Positions 1 through 8,050 of a stretch of DNA of 24,715 bases are shown one piece after another. Position numbers and translations under genes: made by a program. Under the pieces are notes generated by a model. That model was given only the letters and a program-made list of their open reading frames with translations, was not told where the DNA came from and did no database searches. Position 1 is the first letter of the stretch; the number at the start of each line of letters is the position of its first letter. Origin of the DNA: JAYOFM01 sp038117225 (GTDB lineage Bacteria; Pseudomonadota; Alphaproteobacteria; Rhodospirillales; Casp-alpha2); the NCBI GenBank assembly GCA_038117225.1, contig JAYOFM010000051.1, positions 1 to 24,715 of the forward strand, given 5' to 3'.

Positions 1-1
1 C

Positions 2-105
2 CGCGGCTCCGGAGATCGCCGCCGTGGTAATATCGGTCAGGCCCGTGGTCTTGCCAAACAGGACATAGGCGTTGCCGGTATCGCCCACGCCTCCGCCGGC
101 GTCCA
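2..105 (-). pseudogene. Fragment of an FG-GAP (integrin-like) repeat protein joined to the ligase gene
   Basis: Read on the minus strand from about base 103 down to base 2, this stretch is open and encodes GGGVGDTGNAYVLFGK followed by TTGLTDITTAAISGAA. The pattern G-D-x-G-x-A-Y-V-L-F-G-K is typical of FG-GAP/beta-propeller repeats found in large secreted or surface proteins. It lies in a different frame from the acyl-CoA ligase that occupies the same strand up to base 94 and has nothing to do with that family. The ligase frame runs through this region only as junk and stops at 37-39. I read it as a piece of another gene fused here by a chimeric assembly join or, less likely, by a real rearrangement. 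Family assignment rests on about 30 residues. Confidence 0.6.
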
Positions 106-813
106 CATCAGGTCGCCCGGTTGCGGCAAAAATCCGTGAAAGAACTCAACGGCCGGCATGTGTCCGATTAGAGACCGGTGGGCATGCAACGCCCCCTTGG
201 GATTGCCGGTGGTACCGGAGGTGTAACAAATGAACGAAGGGTCCTCGCGGCCAGTGTCGGCGACGTCAAATGTGTCCGATGCCGCTTCCATAGCGCGCCA
301 GAAATCGATCAGGCCTCCTCCGTCGGTACCGTCGAGGTCGACGACCAATAAGGTCTCCAGGGAGGGTAGGGCGCCTTGCAGTGGAGCAACCTTCGCCAAT
401 TGCTCGTGGTCGGTGACGACGAGACGCGCGCCGGAATCGGCCAATCTGAAGGATAACGCATCCTCGCCGAATAGCTTGAACAGCGGTATCGAAATCGCAC
501 CCATCTTCCACGCCGCAATATGCGCGATTGCCGCCTCGACTGATTGCGACAACAGGATGCCGACCCGGTCACCGCACCGCAGGCCCTTGGCGGTGAACAC
601 ATTGGCCAATTGGTTGGAGAGGCGCGATATATCACCAAAACTGTAGGTTTTCGAAGCGGTGTTCGGCGCGGCGACGATCAACGCCGGTCTGTCGGCGCCA
701 CCGGCCAGATGCCGGTCGCAGACCTGAACGCCCATGTTGACGCGGTCCGGCACATTCCAGCGGAAATTTTCGTAGACCGACGTATATGTCTTGGCCGGTG
801 TCAGCAAACGCAT
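94..813 (-). CDS. AMP-forming acyl-CoA synthetase/ligase, 3' end lost
   Basis: N-terminal about 240 residues of an acyl-adenylate-forming ligase, an enzyme that activates a carboxylic acid with ATP and loads it on CoA in the cytoplasm. The P-loop-like signature YTSGTTGNPKG is at residues 197-207, followed by the H-x-H pair of ALHAH. The segment GDLMWTPA (residues 233-240) matches the conserved part of the benzoate/medium-chain ligase branch, where it is normally followed by a DWAW-type segment. Here homology ends at base 94 and a foreign reading frame takes over, so the catalytic A5-A10 motifs and the mobile C-terminal domain (about 300 residues) are absent. The ATG at 811-813 has a good ribosome binding site (AGGCAGGG) just upstream. 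It lies 82 bases downstream of the glycosidase-like gene, possibly in one operon with it. The substrate cannot be told. Confidence 0.85.
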
Positions 814-846
814 CGCCCTGCCTTTTCACGGTTCCGACGGCGCAAG

Positions 847-880
847 GGTTCCGACGAACCTAACGGCATAGGTTCCTCGC
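847..880 (-). other. Two mutually exclusive small hairpins in the gap before the ligase gene
   Basis: On the minus strand, GAACCTA (875-869) and TAGGTTC (862-856) form a perfect 7-bp stem with a 6-base loop. The GGTTC half can instead pair with the GAACC that follows it (852-848), giving a 5-bp stem with a 4-base loop. A second copy of GTCGGAACC lies at 837-829. There is no T-run, so this is not an ordinary intrinsic terminator. It could be an attenuator-like or RNA-processing element, or chance. Confidence 0.3.
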
Positions 881-895
881 GATCAAGCAGAGGCT

Positions 896-2023
896 TTAGG
901 GCAGGGACTCGGCAAAGGCATAAACGCCGCCCTCGTAGAAAAGAAAGCTGTTTAGGCTTTCCAGGACGACCCCGTCGTAGCCCTGTTTGACGATGCCAAA
1001 TAGATAGGACGTATCGTTTCCGCTCAGCATTTCCTGCCACTGGGGCTGCCAGAATTCGACGAGGTAGCGGTCGGGATCGTCCGGGTGCGGTGCCGTGATC
1101 CAGGACGGCGATCCTTCGCGCCAACCTTCCTTCCAATAATATTGATAGCTGGCGGCGAAACCAACGTCCATGCGGGCGAGAACCAGCCGGCGGGACCCCA
1201 GTTTCTTGTATTTCAGTGTTTCAACGGCCCGCTTCGACAACGGCTGCCGACCGTGCATCACATCGACAATGACAACGTCATAGTTTGTGCCGTGGACTTT
1301 CAACGCAAATTCCGCCTGACGGCCGAAACCGGCGGAATTGGCAATATAAACGAAGTTCTTCACGTCCTTAAGCGACAGGACGCTGCTTGAATTCTCATTA
1401 AAGGGGCGCGCTGGGTAGGTGGGAAGCGTAGCCAAATCGGCGGCCGGTACCGGTACGACCGCGGGGGCGAAACCTCGTTTGGCGCTTTCCTGCAGGACGC
1501 GGTCGATGGTTCCCCGGTCCTTGGCGAAATCCATGGTCATGATGGCCAGGCCATTGTCTCGTGCCAGGGTGACCAGTGGTTCTATTCGTTCCCGGAAATC
1601 CGCGCTGGTCGGCTGACCGAACACGGGCCGGCCAGCGAACATGGCATCGACGATCATACCGTCGATGCTGCGCATATACGTGCGCGCTGGCGCTACTTTG
1701 TCATCGTCGGTATTGCGCTTGGCTAGTAACTCCAGTCCGCCATGGGAGAGCACGACGAAATTTCGCTTCTGGCTTCGTCCGTACGCCGCGATGCGTTGCA
1801 CGAAAGCCCGCATTTCGTCCTTCAGGTCGAGCACGCCGTCAAACAGACTGGAAGGCGCCGCCGCCGGTTCATTTCCGGTGCGACCCTGGATGCGGACCTG
1901 CCCACCATCGCCGGCGCCCGGTTGACCGGTTTGTGCATGGGCCATGGACGTCACCAACGTCGCCCCGACGATGGACATCGCGGCGCTGATGACAAGAAGG
2001 AAATACGGTCGAATACCGATCAT
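896..2023 (-). CDS. Secreted TM1410/MJ1477-type (GH114-like) putative glycoside hydrolase
   Basis: A 375-residue protein starting at the ATG at 2021-2023. The N terminus is a signal peptide with a hydrophobic core and an AHA cleavage site at about residue 31, followed by a Gly/Pro/Gln-rich linker. The body has the features of the TIM-barrel family related to endo-alpha-1,4-polygalactosaminidases: a VVLSHGG strand, YDVVIVDVMHG, LVLARMDVGFAASYQYYW (the R-x-D-x-G-x-A strand with nearby aromatics), EFWQPQWQEM, and a final GYDGVVLESLNSF strand. Families of this type act on exopolysaccharides or amino-sugar polymers, but most members are uncharacterised. A longer TTG start at 2044 would overlap the flavoprotein stop and leave an awkward leader. 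The gap to the flavoprotein gene is only 7 bases, so the two are probably co-transcribed. The specific substrate is unknown. Confidence 0.75.
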   Translation of the reverse strand: MIGIRPYFLLVISAAMSIVGATLVTSMAHAQTGQPGAGDGGQVRIQGRTGNEPAAAPSSLFDGVLDLKDEMRAFVQRIAAYGRSQKRNFVVLSHGGLELLAKRNTDDDKVAPARTYMRSIDGMIVDAMFAGRPVFGQPTSADFRERIEPLVTLARDNGLAIMTMDFAKDRGTIDRVLQESAKRGFAPAVVPVPAADLATLPTYPARPFNENSSSVLSLKDVKNFVYIANSAGFGRQAEFALKVHGTNYDVVIVDVMHGRQPLSKRAVETLKYKKLGSRRLVLARMDVGFAASYQYYWKEGWREGSPSWITAPHPDDPDRYLVEFWQPQWQEMLSGNDTSYLFGIVKQGYDGVVLESLNSFLFYEGGVYAFAESLP

Positions 2024-2030
2024 GAGCGTT

Positions 2031-3143
2031 TCACGCAGAGGCAAGGACCGCCGAAACTTCCTCGGCGATCGCCATGGATGACGTCAATCCCGGCGATTCT
2101 ATGCCATAGAGGTTAACCAGGCCTTTAATCTCGTGATCGGCGGCGCCCTGGATGACGAAATCCGTTTCATGGCTGCCCTTGGGGTGAATTTTCGGCCTGA
2201 TTCCTGCGTATCCGGGCTGAAGAGCGCCGTCTGGCAAATCCGGCCAATAACGTCGAATGGATGCATAGAAACGTTCCGCGCGGGCTGGATCGACGGTGTA
2301 GTCGATTTCGTCAATCCACTCCACGTCGGGTCCGAATTTTGTCTGGCCGCCCAGGTCGACGGTCACGTGGACCCCCAAACCACCCGCGGGATCGGGCACC
2401 GGGTAGATCAGGCCGCGCAGCGGACTCTTGCTCGACAATGTGAAGTAGACGCCGCGCGCCAGATAACGTCCCGGAATCGTGTCGGCCGGTATGCCGGAGA
2501 TGCGGCGTGCCACTGACTGCGCTTCAAGTCCGGCCGCGTTGATGAGTTCGCGGCAGGCAATTTCCATCGGCGCCTCGCCGCCGGCTTGAATCAGAAAATC
2601 TTCTCCGTCGACGCGACCGCTGTCGACTGGCGTATTGAAGGCGATCATGGCGCCGGCGGCTTCGGCGTCGCCTTGATAGGCGAGCATCAACCCATGGCTG
2701 TCGATCAAACCGGTCGAGGGCGAAAGCAGGGCGCCCTTGACGCGAATTGCCGGCTCGCGTTCGGCAATTTCGTCCAGCGTCAGTGAGCGCAGGTCATGGA
2801 CGCCATTGATGGCGGCACGCGCTTTCAGGGATTCCAAAAAAGGCAACTGGTCGTCCTCGGTGGCGACGATCAGCTTTCCAGCGGCCCGGTGGGCGATGCC
2901 GTGGCTGGCGCAATAGTCGTATAGCAGCTTTTTGCCGCGCACGCACAGACGCGCCTTGGCGCTGTCCTTGGCGTAGTAGATGCCGGCGTGGATGACTTCC
3001 GAATTGCGTGAACTGGTGACCGTGCCGATTGCGTCCTCGGCTTCCAGCACGATGACCTCGCGGCCAGTCAGAGCTAACGCACGGGCCGTCGCGAGCCCGA
3101 CGACACCGGCGCCGATGACGACTGTTTCAACTCGTTCGACCAT
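2031..3143 (-). CDS. lhgO: FAD-dependent oxidoreductase, L-2-hydroxyglutarate oxidase-like
   Basis: A 370-residue flavoprotein of the DAO/glycine-oxidase fold. The dinucleotide-binding motif GAGVVGLATA is at residues 12-21 and is followed by the acidic end of strand beta-2 (VLEAED). SSRNSEVIHAGIYY (about 44-57) is the characteristic segment of L-2-hydroxyglutarate dehydrogenases/oxidases, which oxidise L-2-hydroxyglutarate to 2-oxoglutarate and pass electrons to quinone or oxygen. RGVYFTL, LIYPVPDP, GVHVT and the C-terminal GYAGIRPK and YGIESPGLTSSMAIAEEV blocks agree. Length is close to the usual value of about 370-400 residues. The ATG at 3141-3143 has a strong ribosome binding site (GAGGAAAATTC). 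It is first in a leftward run with the glycosidase-like gene 7 bases downstream, and divergent from the DUF3179 gene across 124 bases. The family is certain; the exact substrate is likely but not proven. Confidence 0.85.
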   Translation of the reverse strand: MVERVETVVIGAGVVGLATARALALTGREVIVLEAEDAIGTVTSSRNSEVIHAGIYYAKDSAKARLCVRGKKLLYDYCASHGIAHRAAGKLIVATEDDQLPFLESLKARAAINGVHDLRSLTLDEIAEREPAIRVKGALLSPSTGLIDSHGLMLAYQGDAEAAGAMIAFNTPVDSGRVDGEDFLIQAGGEAPMEIACRELINAAGLEAQSVARRISGIPADTIPGRYLARGVYFTLSSKSPLRGLIYPVPDPAGGLGVHVTVDLGGQTKFGPDVEWIDEIDYTVDPARAERFYASIRRYWPDLPDGALQPGYAGIRPKIHPKGSHETDFVIQGAADHEIKGLVNLYGIESPGLTSSMAIAEEVSAVLASA

Positions 3144-3267
3144 GAATTTTCCTCAAAGTATCCGCGCCAGTTTGTGGACCGCCGGGCGACCGGTCAAGGT
3201 GCCTGATCACCAGAAATTGAACGGCCGGCCCTTCATCGCGACAGTCCAGGCGTCTAAGCTTCTGTCC

Positions 3268-4272
3268 ATGAAAAATATCGGAAAGATACTATTCGGCGCG
3301 TTGGCGGTATTCTCGCTCGTCGTGCCCTCGCACATTCATCCGGCCAGCGCTGCCGATGATGTACCGACGTGGTGGAAGGCGGAGTTCCCGACGACGGACT
3401 TTTCTAAACACTCGGTGCCGTTCAAGGAAATCTTTTCCGGCGGTCCGCCGAAGGACGGCATCCCGTCCATCGACGAGCCGAAATTCGTGCTGGCCGGATT
3501 GTACGGCTCACTGGCGGCAACAGAACCGGTCATTGGGTTGATGGTTAACGGCGATGCGCGCGCTTATCCATTGCGTATCCTGATGTGGCACGAAATCGTC
3601 AACGATGAAATTGGTGGCGTGCCCGTGACGGTGACCTACTGCCCTCTGTGCAACTCGTCGATCGTCTTCGACCGTCGTGTCGGCGACAGGGTGCTCGATT
3701 TCGGCACCACCGGTCGGCTGCGAAATTCCGACATGGTGATGTATGATCGCCAGACCGAAAGCTGGTGGCAGCAATTCCTCGGCGAAGCTGTCATCGGTGC
3801 GTTGACGGGGACTCGGTTGAAGACCCTTCCCGCGCGCCTCGAATCTTTTGAAAACTTCAAGAAACGCGCTCCCAAGGGTCAGGTGCTTGTGCCCAATGAT
3901 GGTCAGATGCGCGACTATGGCCGCAATCCCTATGCGTTTTATGATTCCCGATCAACGCCCTACGATTTTTTCCAGGGGCCGTTCCCAGATTATATCGATC
4001 CCATGGTCCGCGTTGTGGTCGTTGGCCAGGAAGCCTGGGCGATGCCGCTGATCCGCAATGCTGGGACGGTCACCAAGGGGGACTTGACCCTCAAGTGGAC
4101 CAAGGGTCAGAACTCGGCGCTTGATACAGGTGAAATCGCCAAGGGCAAGGATGTCGGCAATATCGTGGTGCAACGGATCAAGGACGGCCGAGCCACCGAT
4201 GTTGTCTATGACGTGACCTTCGCGTTCGTCTACACTGCTTTCCACCCGGGAAACCGAATCATCACCGAGTAG
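3268..4272 (+). CDS. Secreted DUF3179 domain protein
   Basis: A 334-residue protein beginning at the ATG at 3268. Residues 1-28 form a signal peptide (hydrophobic stretch FGALAVFSLVV, cleavage after ASA), so the protein is exported. The mature part is a DUF3179 domain: the landmark CPLCNSSIVFDR block has cysteines at residues 125 and 128, preceded by YPLRILMWHEIVND and followed by TGRLRNSDMVMYDRQTESWWQQF. The family is widespread and has no established activity; the CxxC could bind metal or heme, which is inference. The open frame continues upstream to 2980, but that part is antisense to the flavoprotein gene and lacks a signal peptide at its start. The ribosome binding site is weak. The gene for a molybdopterin enzyme follows 62 bases downstream. 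Confidence 0.85.
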   Translation: MKNIGKILFGALAVFSLVVPSHIHPASAADDVPTWWKAEFPTTDFSKHSVPFKEIFSGGPPKDGIPSIDEPKFVLAGLYGSLAATEPVIGLMVNGDARAYPLRILMWHEIVNDEIGGVPVTVTYCPLCNSSIVFDRRVGDRVLDFGTTGRLRNSDMVMYDRQTESWWQQFLGEAVIGALTGTRLKTLPARLESFENFKKRAPKGQVLVPNDGQMRDYGRNPYAFYDSRSTPYDFFQGPFPDYIDPMVRVVVVGQEAWAMPLIRNAGTVTKGDLTLKWTKGQNSALDTGEIAKGKDVGNIVVQRIKDGRATDVVYDVTFAFVYTAFHPGNRIITE

Positions 4273-4334
4273 CGGTTGCCGACGGGAATCGCGGGCGTTA
4301 GATTTCGCCCACCGACCTGCCTTCGGATTTAATT

Positions 4335-6389
4335 ATGACCGCAGAATACCGCCGCAGCACTTGCCCCCACGATTGCCCCAGCACCTGTGCGTTGGAGGTC
4401 GAGGTCCTGGACGGCAAATCCATCGGTAAGGTGCGCGGCAATGCGGCCAACGATTACACCGCTGGCGTCATATGCGCCAAGGTCGCCAACTACCGCGAAC
4501 GCATTCATCACCCGGACCGGTTGACGCAGCCGCTGCGCCGCGTCGGCGCGAAGGGGGAGGGGCGCTTCGAACCCATGGGCTGGGATGATGCGTTGGACGA
4601 GATTGTGGATGCCTTCCAGCGCGCGGAACAACGCCATGGTTCCGAAACCGTCTGGCCCTACGATTTCGCAGGCACCATGGGCCTGGTGCAGCGCGCCAGT
4701 ATCGCTCGCCTGCGCCATGCGTTCCGCTATTCCCGGCAGGAAGACACCATCTGCGTGACGACGGCGGTGAACGGCTGGATGGCCGGTTGCGGAACCGTGC
4801 GGGGAGTCGACCCGCGCGAGATGGCGGAATCGGACCTGATTGTCGTCTGGGGCGGCAATCCGGTGTCGACGCAAGTCAACGTCATGACCCACATCGCGCG
4901 GGCGCGGAAGGCGCGTGGCGCCAAATTGGTCGTTATCGATCCCTATCGCACGCCGACCGCCGCCGTCGCCGACATCCATCTGGCGCCGCGACCCGGCACC
5001 GATGGCGCGCTCGCCTGCGCTGTCATGCACGTGCTGTTTCAAGAAGGGTTCGCCGACTGGGATTACATGGACCGCTTCACCGACGAGCCGAAGCGACTGC
5101 AGCAGCATCTGTCGACGCGCGGCCCTGATTGGGCGGCGACGATCACGGGGCTCGCCGCCGATGATATCGTCGCCTTCGCGCGGCTGTATGGCGAGACGGC
5201 GCGCGCGTTTATCCGCGTCGGCTATGGCTTCACGCGCTCGCGTAACGGCTCCGCCAACATGCATGCGGTCAGTTGCCTTCCCGCGGTGGCCGGCAAGTGG
5301 AAGGTCAAGGGCGGCGGCGCGCTGCATTCAAACCGGCATATCTTCGGCGTCGATCAGACCCTCATAAAGGGACTGGATATCGTCGACCCGAGTACCCGGG
5401 AGCTGGACATGTCGCGCATCGGCCCGGTGTTGACCGGTGATGCGGAAAGTCTACGGGGCGGGCCGCCGGTGACGGCCATGTTGATGCAAAACGTCAACCC
5501 GGCCGAGGTGGCGCCGGAAACCCGTCTGGTTCTCGAAGGCCTGTCGCGTGACGATTTATTCCTGTGCGTGCACGAACAATTCATGACCGACACGGCGACC
5601 TACGCCGACATCGTGCTGCCGGCGACCATGTTTCTGGAACACGATGATTTCTATCAGGGCGGTGGCCACGTTTATCTTCAGGCGACGCGAAAGCTGATCG
5701 AACCCGCCGGTGAATGCCGCTCCAACGTCGAGGTCATCAACGGTATCGCCAAGCGCCTCGGCACCGATTATCCCGCTTTTGATATGAGCGCCTGGGGCCT
5801 GATGGATCACGCCCTGCGCGCCACCGGTCATGCGGGAGCCGAGGAAACCTACGACGCGGGCTGGATTGATTGCACGAAACCGTTTGACGACGCTCACTTT
5901 CTTAATGGGTTCGGACATCCGGACGGCCGTTTCCGCTTCATGCCGGATTGGGCGTCGTTCGGCGAACGGGGCAACGAGATGCCGGCGTTTCCCGACCACA
6001 TGGCGGTGATCGACGAGGCAAATGACGAGCATCCGTTCCGGATGGTGGCGGCGCCTGCCCGGCGATTTCTCAATACGTCGTTCACCGAAACACCAACCTC
6101 GATAAAGAAAGAAGAACGCCCGACCGCGTTGATCCACCCGGATGATTGCGCTGATCTCGGTGTCGTCGAGGGCTCCAAGGTGCTCCTCGGCAACCGGTTG
6201 GGCGATGTCGTGGTGCATGCGCGGCCGTTCGATGGCTTGCAGCGCGGCGTGGTCGTGGTCGAAGGAATCTGGCCCAACCGCTGCTTCGAGGGTGGTTTGG
6301 GGATTAACACGCTGATCAGCGCCGAGCGTGCCTATCCGGCTGGTGGCGCTGTCTTTCACGACACCGCCGTCTGGATACGATCGGCATGA
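4335..6389 (+). CDS. Cytoplasmic molybdopterin oxidoreductase with one [4Fe-4S] cluster
   Basis: A 684-residue member of the DMSO reductase superfamily. The N-terminal iron-sulfur motif is C10-x3-C14-x3-C18-x28-C47 (CPHDCPSTC then GVICAK). Residues about 50-560 hold the molybdenum cofactor domains: WDDALDEI, CVTTAVNGWMAGCG around 140-152 (the region that normally supplies or flanks the metal ligand), SDLIVVWGGNPVSTQ, VVIDPYRTPTA and a conserved TYADIVLPATMFLEHDDF. The last about 120 residues are the molybdopterin dinucleotide-binding beta-barrel (RFLNTSFTE, IHPDDCADLGVVEGSKVLL). There is no Tat signal peptide, so it should act in the cytoplasm. The electron donor or acceptor and the substrate cannot be read from sequence. 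The ATG at 4335 has no clear SD; the protein begins directly with the cluster motif, as in relatives. Confidence 0.88.
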   Translation: MTAEYRRSTCPHDCPSTCALEVEVLDGKSIGKVRGNAANDYTAGVICAKVANYRERIHHPDRLTQPLRRVGAKGEGRFEPMGWDDALDEIVDAFQRAEQRHGSETVWPYDFAGTMGLVQRASIARLRHAFRYSRQEDTICVTTAVNGWMAGCGTVRGVDPREMAESDLIVVWGGNPVSTQVNVMTHIARARKARGAKLVVIDPYRTPTAAVADIHLAPRPGTDGALACAVMHVLFQEGFADWDYMDRFTDEPKRLQQHLSTRGPDWAATITGLAADDIVAFARLYGETARAFIRVGYGFTRSRNGSANMHAVSCLPAVAGKWKVKGGGALHSNRHIFGVDQTLIKGLDIVDPSTRELDMSRIGPVLTGDAESLRGGPPVTAMLMQNVNPAEVAPETRLVLEGLSRDDLFLCVHEQFMTDTATYADIVLPATMFLEHDDFYQGGGHVYLQATRKLIEPAGECRSNVEVINGIAKRLGTDYPAFDMSAWGLMDHALRATGHAGAEETYDAGWIDCTKPFDDAHFLNGFGHPDGRFRFMPDWASFGERGNEMPAFPDHMAVIDEANDEHPFRMVAAPARRFLNTSFTETPTSIKKEERPTALIHPDDCADLGVVEGSKVLLGNRLGDVVVHARPFDGLQRGVVVVEGIWPNRCFEGGLGINTLISAERAYPAGGAVFHDTAVWIRSA

Positions 6390-6420
6390 CCCCCACCCAT
6401 TTCAGACCGGAAGCGACGAG

Positions 6421-7299
6421 GTGAATAAGGGCGCGCATATTCTCGTTGTCGGGAACGAGAAGGGCGGCAGCGGTAAATCGACCGCGGCCATGCATCTGAT
6501 CGTCGGTCTGTTGGCGCGCGGCCTCAAGGTCGCCAGCATCGACGTGGATCCTCGCCAGGGCACACTGAGTCGATATTTGACTAATCGGCGTAAGTTCAAT
6601 CGCGCCATGGGGCGTGACTATCCGTTACCGCAACACCACGCTTTGGAAGGTCGTGGCGCCCTCGGTCCGACATCGGAGGAAATGGCCGAGGATGAACAGC
6701 GCCTGAAATTGCTGATCGAAGGCGCCAGCCTGCATGCGGACGTCGTGGTTATCGATACGCCCGGAACGGCTAACATATTGTCCTTATTGGCACATTCCTA
6801 TGCTGATACGTTGGTGACGCCGATCAACGACAGTTTCATTGATCTCGATGTCCTGGCCCATTTGGACGGCCAGCAGATGAGCATCCTGGGGCCTAGCCAG
6901 TACGCCGAAATGGTCTGGGAGGCCAAGAAACGCAAGGCGGAACGCGACGGAGCGGAAGCGACCGGTGTCGATTGGATCGTTGTGCGTAATCGATTGACCA
7001 ACCTGGATGCCCACAACAAGCGCGACATGGGCCGAACATTGGATGAACTGGCCGGCCGCATCGGCTTTCGTGTTGTCGGTGGGCTTGGCGAGCGGGTGAT
7101 CTTCCGTGAACTGTTCTTGGTTGGCCTGACCATCCTCGATCTGAAGGATGAATTCGGTAAACAGGCGCTGACCATGTCACATATTGCCGCCCGTCGCGAA
7201 GTTCACCGATTGGTCGACGCCATCCGATTGGATGATGCGATTTCCCATGCCGCCGAGAGCGAGACTGGCGACACGGCACCAAGCGCACTATCTAACTGA
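6421..7299 (+). CDS. mipZ: MipZ-type ParA-family ATPase, division-site regulator
   Basis: A 292-residue P-loop ATPase of the ParA/MinD superfamily. The deviant Walker A KGGSGKST is at residues 14-21 in the context VVGNEKGGSGKST, diagnostic of MipZ. It is followed by IDVDPRQGTLSRYLTNRR, the switch-II/Walker B strand VVVIDTPGT, and PINDSFIDLDVLAHLD. In Caulobacter, MipZ forms a bipolar gradient through contact with ParB at the chromosome origins and keeps FtsZ from polymerising away from midcell. I chose the GTG at 6421, because MipZ proteins begin a few residues before the first beta-strand. An in-frame ATG at 6328 would add 31 unrelated residues that overlap the preceding gene. parA/parB are not in this window. 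A VWA-like gene follows after 31 bases. Confidence 0.88.
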   Translation: MNKGAHILVVGNEKGGSGKSTAAMHLIVGLLARGLKVASIDVDPRQGTLSRYLTNRRKFNRAMGRDYPLPQHHALEGRGALGPTSEEMAEDEQRLKLLIEGASLHADVVVIDTPGTANILSLLAHSYADTLVTPINDSFIDLDVLAHLDGQQMSILGPSQYAEMVWEAKKRKAERDGAEATGVDWIVVRNRLTNLDAHNKRDMGRTLDELAGRIGFRVVGGLGERVIFRELFLVGLTILDLKDEFGKQALTMSHIAARREVHRLVDAIRLDDAISHAAESETGDTAPSALSN

Positions 7300-7330
7300 T
7301 TGATGATCTTAAGCCCTCACGAGGCATACC

Positions 7331-8050
7331 ATGGCGTCTGACGATGACAGCCTGCCGAGCCGCAAGACATTGAAATCGGATGTCGATGCGTTCCTGAGCA
7401 AGCTCGCGGTGACGCCGGTGGGCCGGCGTTCCGGCGAGCGTGGTCGGTTGATGTTCGCCATGGATGCCACGGCAAGCCGCCAGCCGACGTGGGATTCGGC
7501 GGCGCGTATCCAGGGTGAAATGTTTCAGGAAACCGCCAATCTTGGCGGCCTCGACATCCAACTCGCGTTTTATCGCGGATTTGGCGAGTTCCGCGTTTCC
7601 GGCTGGACCGACAACGAATCCGAGTTGCTGCGGTTGATGACGTCCGTCACCTGCCTCGCTGGCGAAACCCAGATCGGCAAGGTTCTGCAGCACGCAGTCA
7701 ACGAAACAAAGCAGAGACGGGTCAACGCCCTGGTTTTCGTCGGTGACTGCGTTGAAGAAGACGTCGACGCTCTCGGCCGTATCGCTGGTGAATTGGGTAT
7801 TCTTGGTGTGCCGGCGTTCATGTTCCACGAAGGCGACAACGCGATTGCCAGTTTTGCCTTTCAACAGATCGCCCGACTGACGGGCGGCGCGGTGTGCCGT
7901 TTCGATGCATCGAGCGCTGAGAACCTACGCAATTTGCTCGGCGCCGTTGCCGTCTTTGCTGCCGGAGGTCGTCCGGCGCTTGAGGACATGGCGCGACGGC
8001 GTGGCGGCGACGTATTGCGGATCGCCCACCAGGTCGCGGGAAAAGGTTGA
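7331..8050 (+). CDS. Von Willebrand A-like domain protein
   Basis: A 239-residue soluble protein without signal peptide. The first strand ends in MFAMDATAS (D45, T47, S49), a variant of the MIDAS motif DxSxS. GETQIGKVL supplies a likely MIDAS threonine, and NALVFVGDCVEED a likely third acidic residue, so a metal-dependent protein-binding site may be intact. The whole chain is essentially one VWA fold (about residues 38-215) with a short N-terminal helix and a C-terminal tail. GAGG is placed about 8 bases before the ATG. It ends in TGATG, overlapping the J-protein start by one base, so the two products are translationally coupled and probably work together. Similar proteins beside J-domain genes occur in alphaproteobacteria from memory, but I know of no assigned function. 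Confidence 0.75.
   Translation: MASDDDSLPSRKTLKSDVDAFLSKLAVTPVGRRSGERGRLMFAMDATASRQPTWDSAARIQGEMFQETANLGGLDIQLAFYRGFGEFRVSGWTDNESELLRLMTSVTCLAGETQIGKVLQHAVNETKQRRVNALVFVGDCVEEDVDALGRIAGELGILGVPAFMFHEGDNAIASFAFQQIARLTGGAVCRFDASSAENLRNLLGAVAVFAAGGRPALEDMARRRGGDVLRIAHQVAGKG

Noticed and set aside
230..990. Plus-strand ORFs opposite the acyl-CoA ligase and glycosidase-like genes
   Set aside because: They are antisense to well-supported genes and show the Arg-rich composition of shadow frames.
4329..5327. 332-codon open frame on the minus strand inside the molybdopterin oxidoreductase
   Set aside because: It is an antisense shadow produced by GC-rich codon bias; its protein is Arg/His/Asp-rich, low complexity and resembles no family, whereas the plus strand is a clear gene.
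6328..6420. Longer mipZ starting at the in-frame ATG at 6328
   Set aside because: It overlaps the end of the molybdopterin enzyme gene and adds 31 residues with no resemblance to MipZ N termini; the GTG at 6421 gives the expected start.
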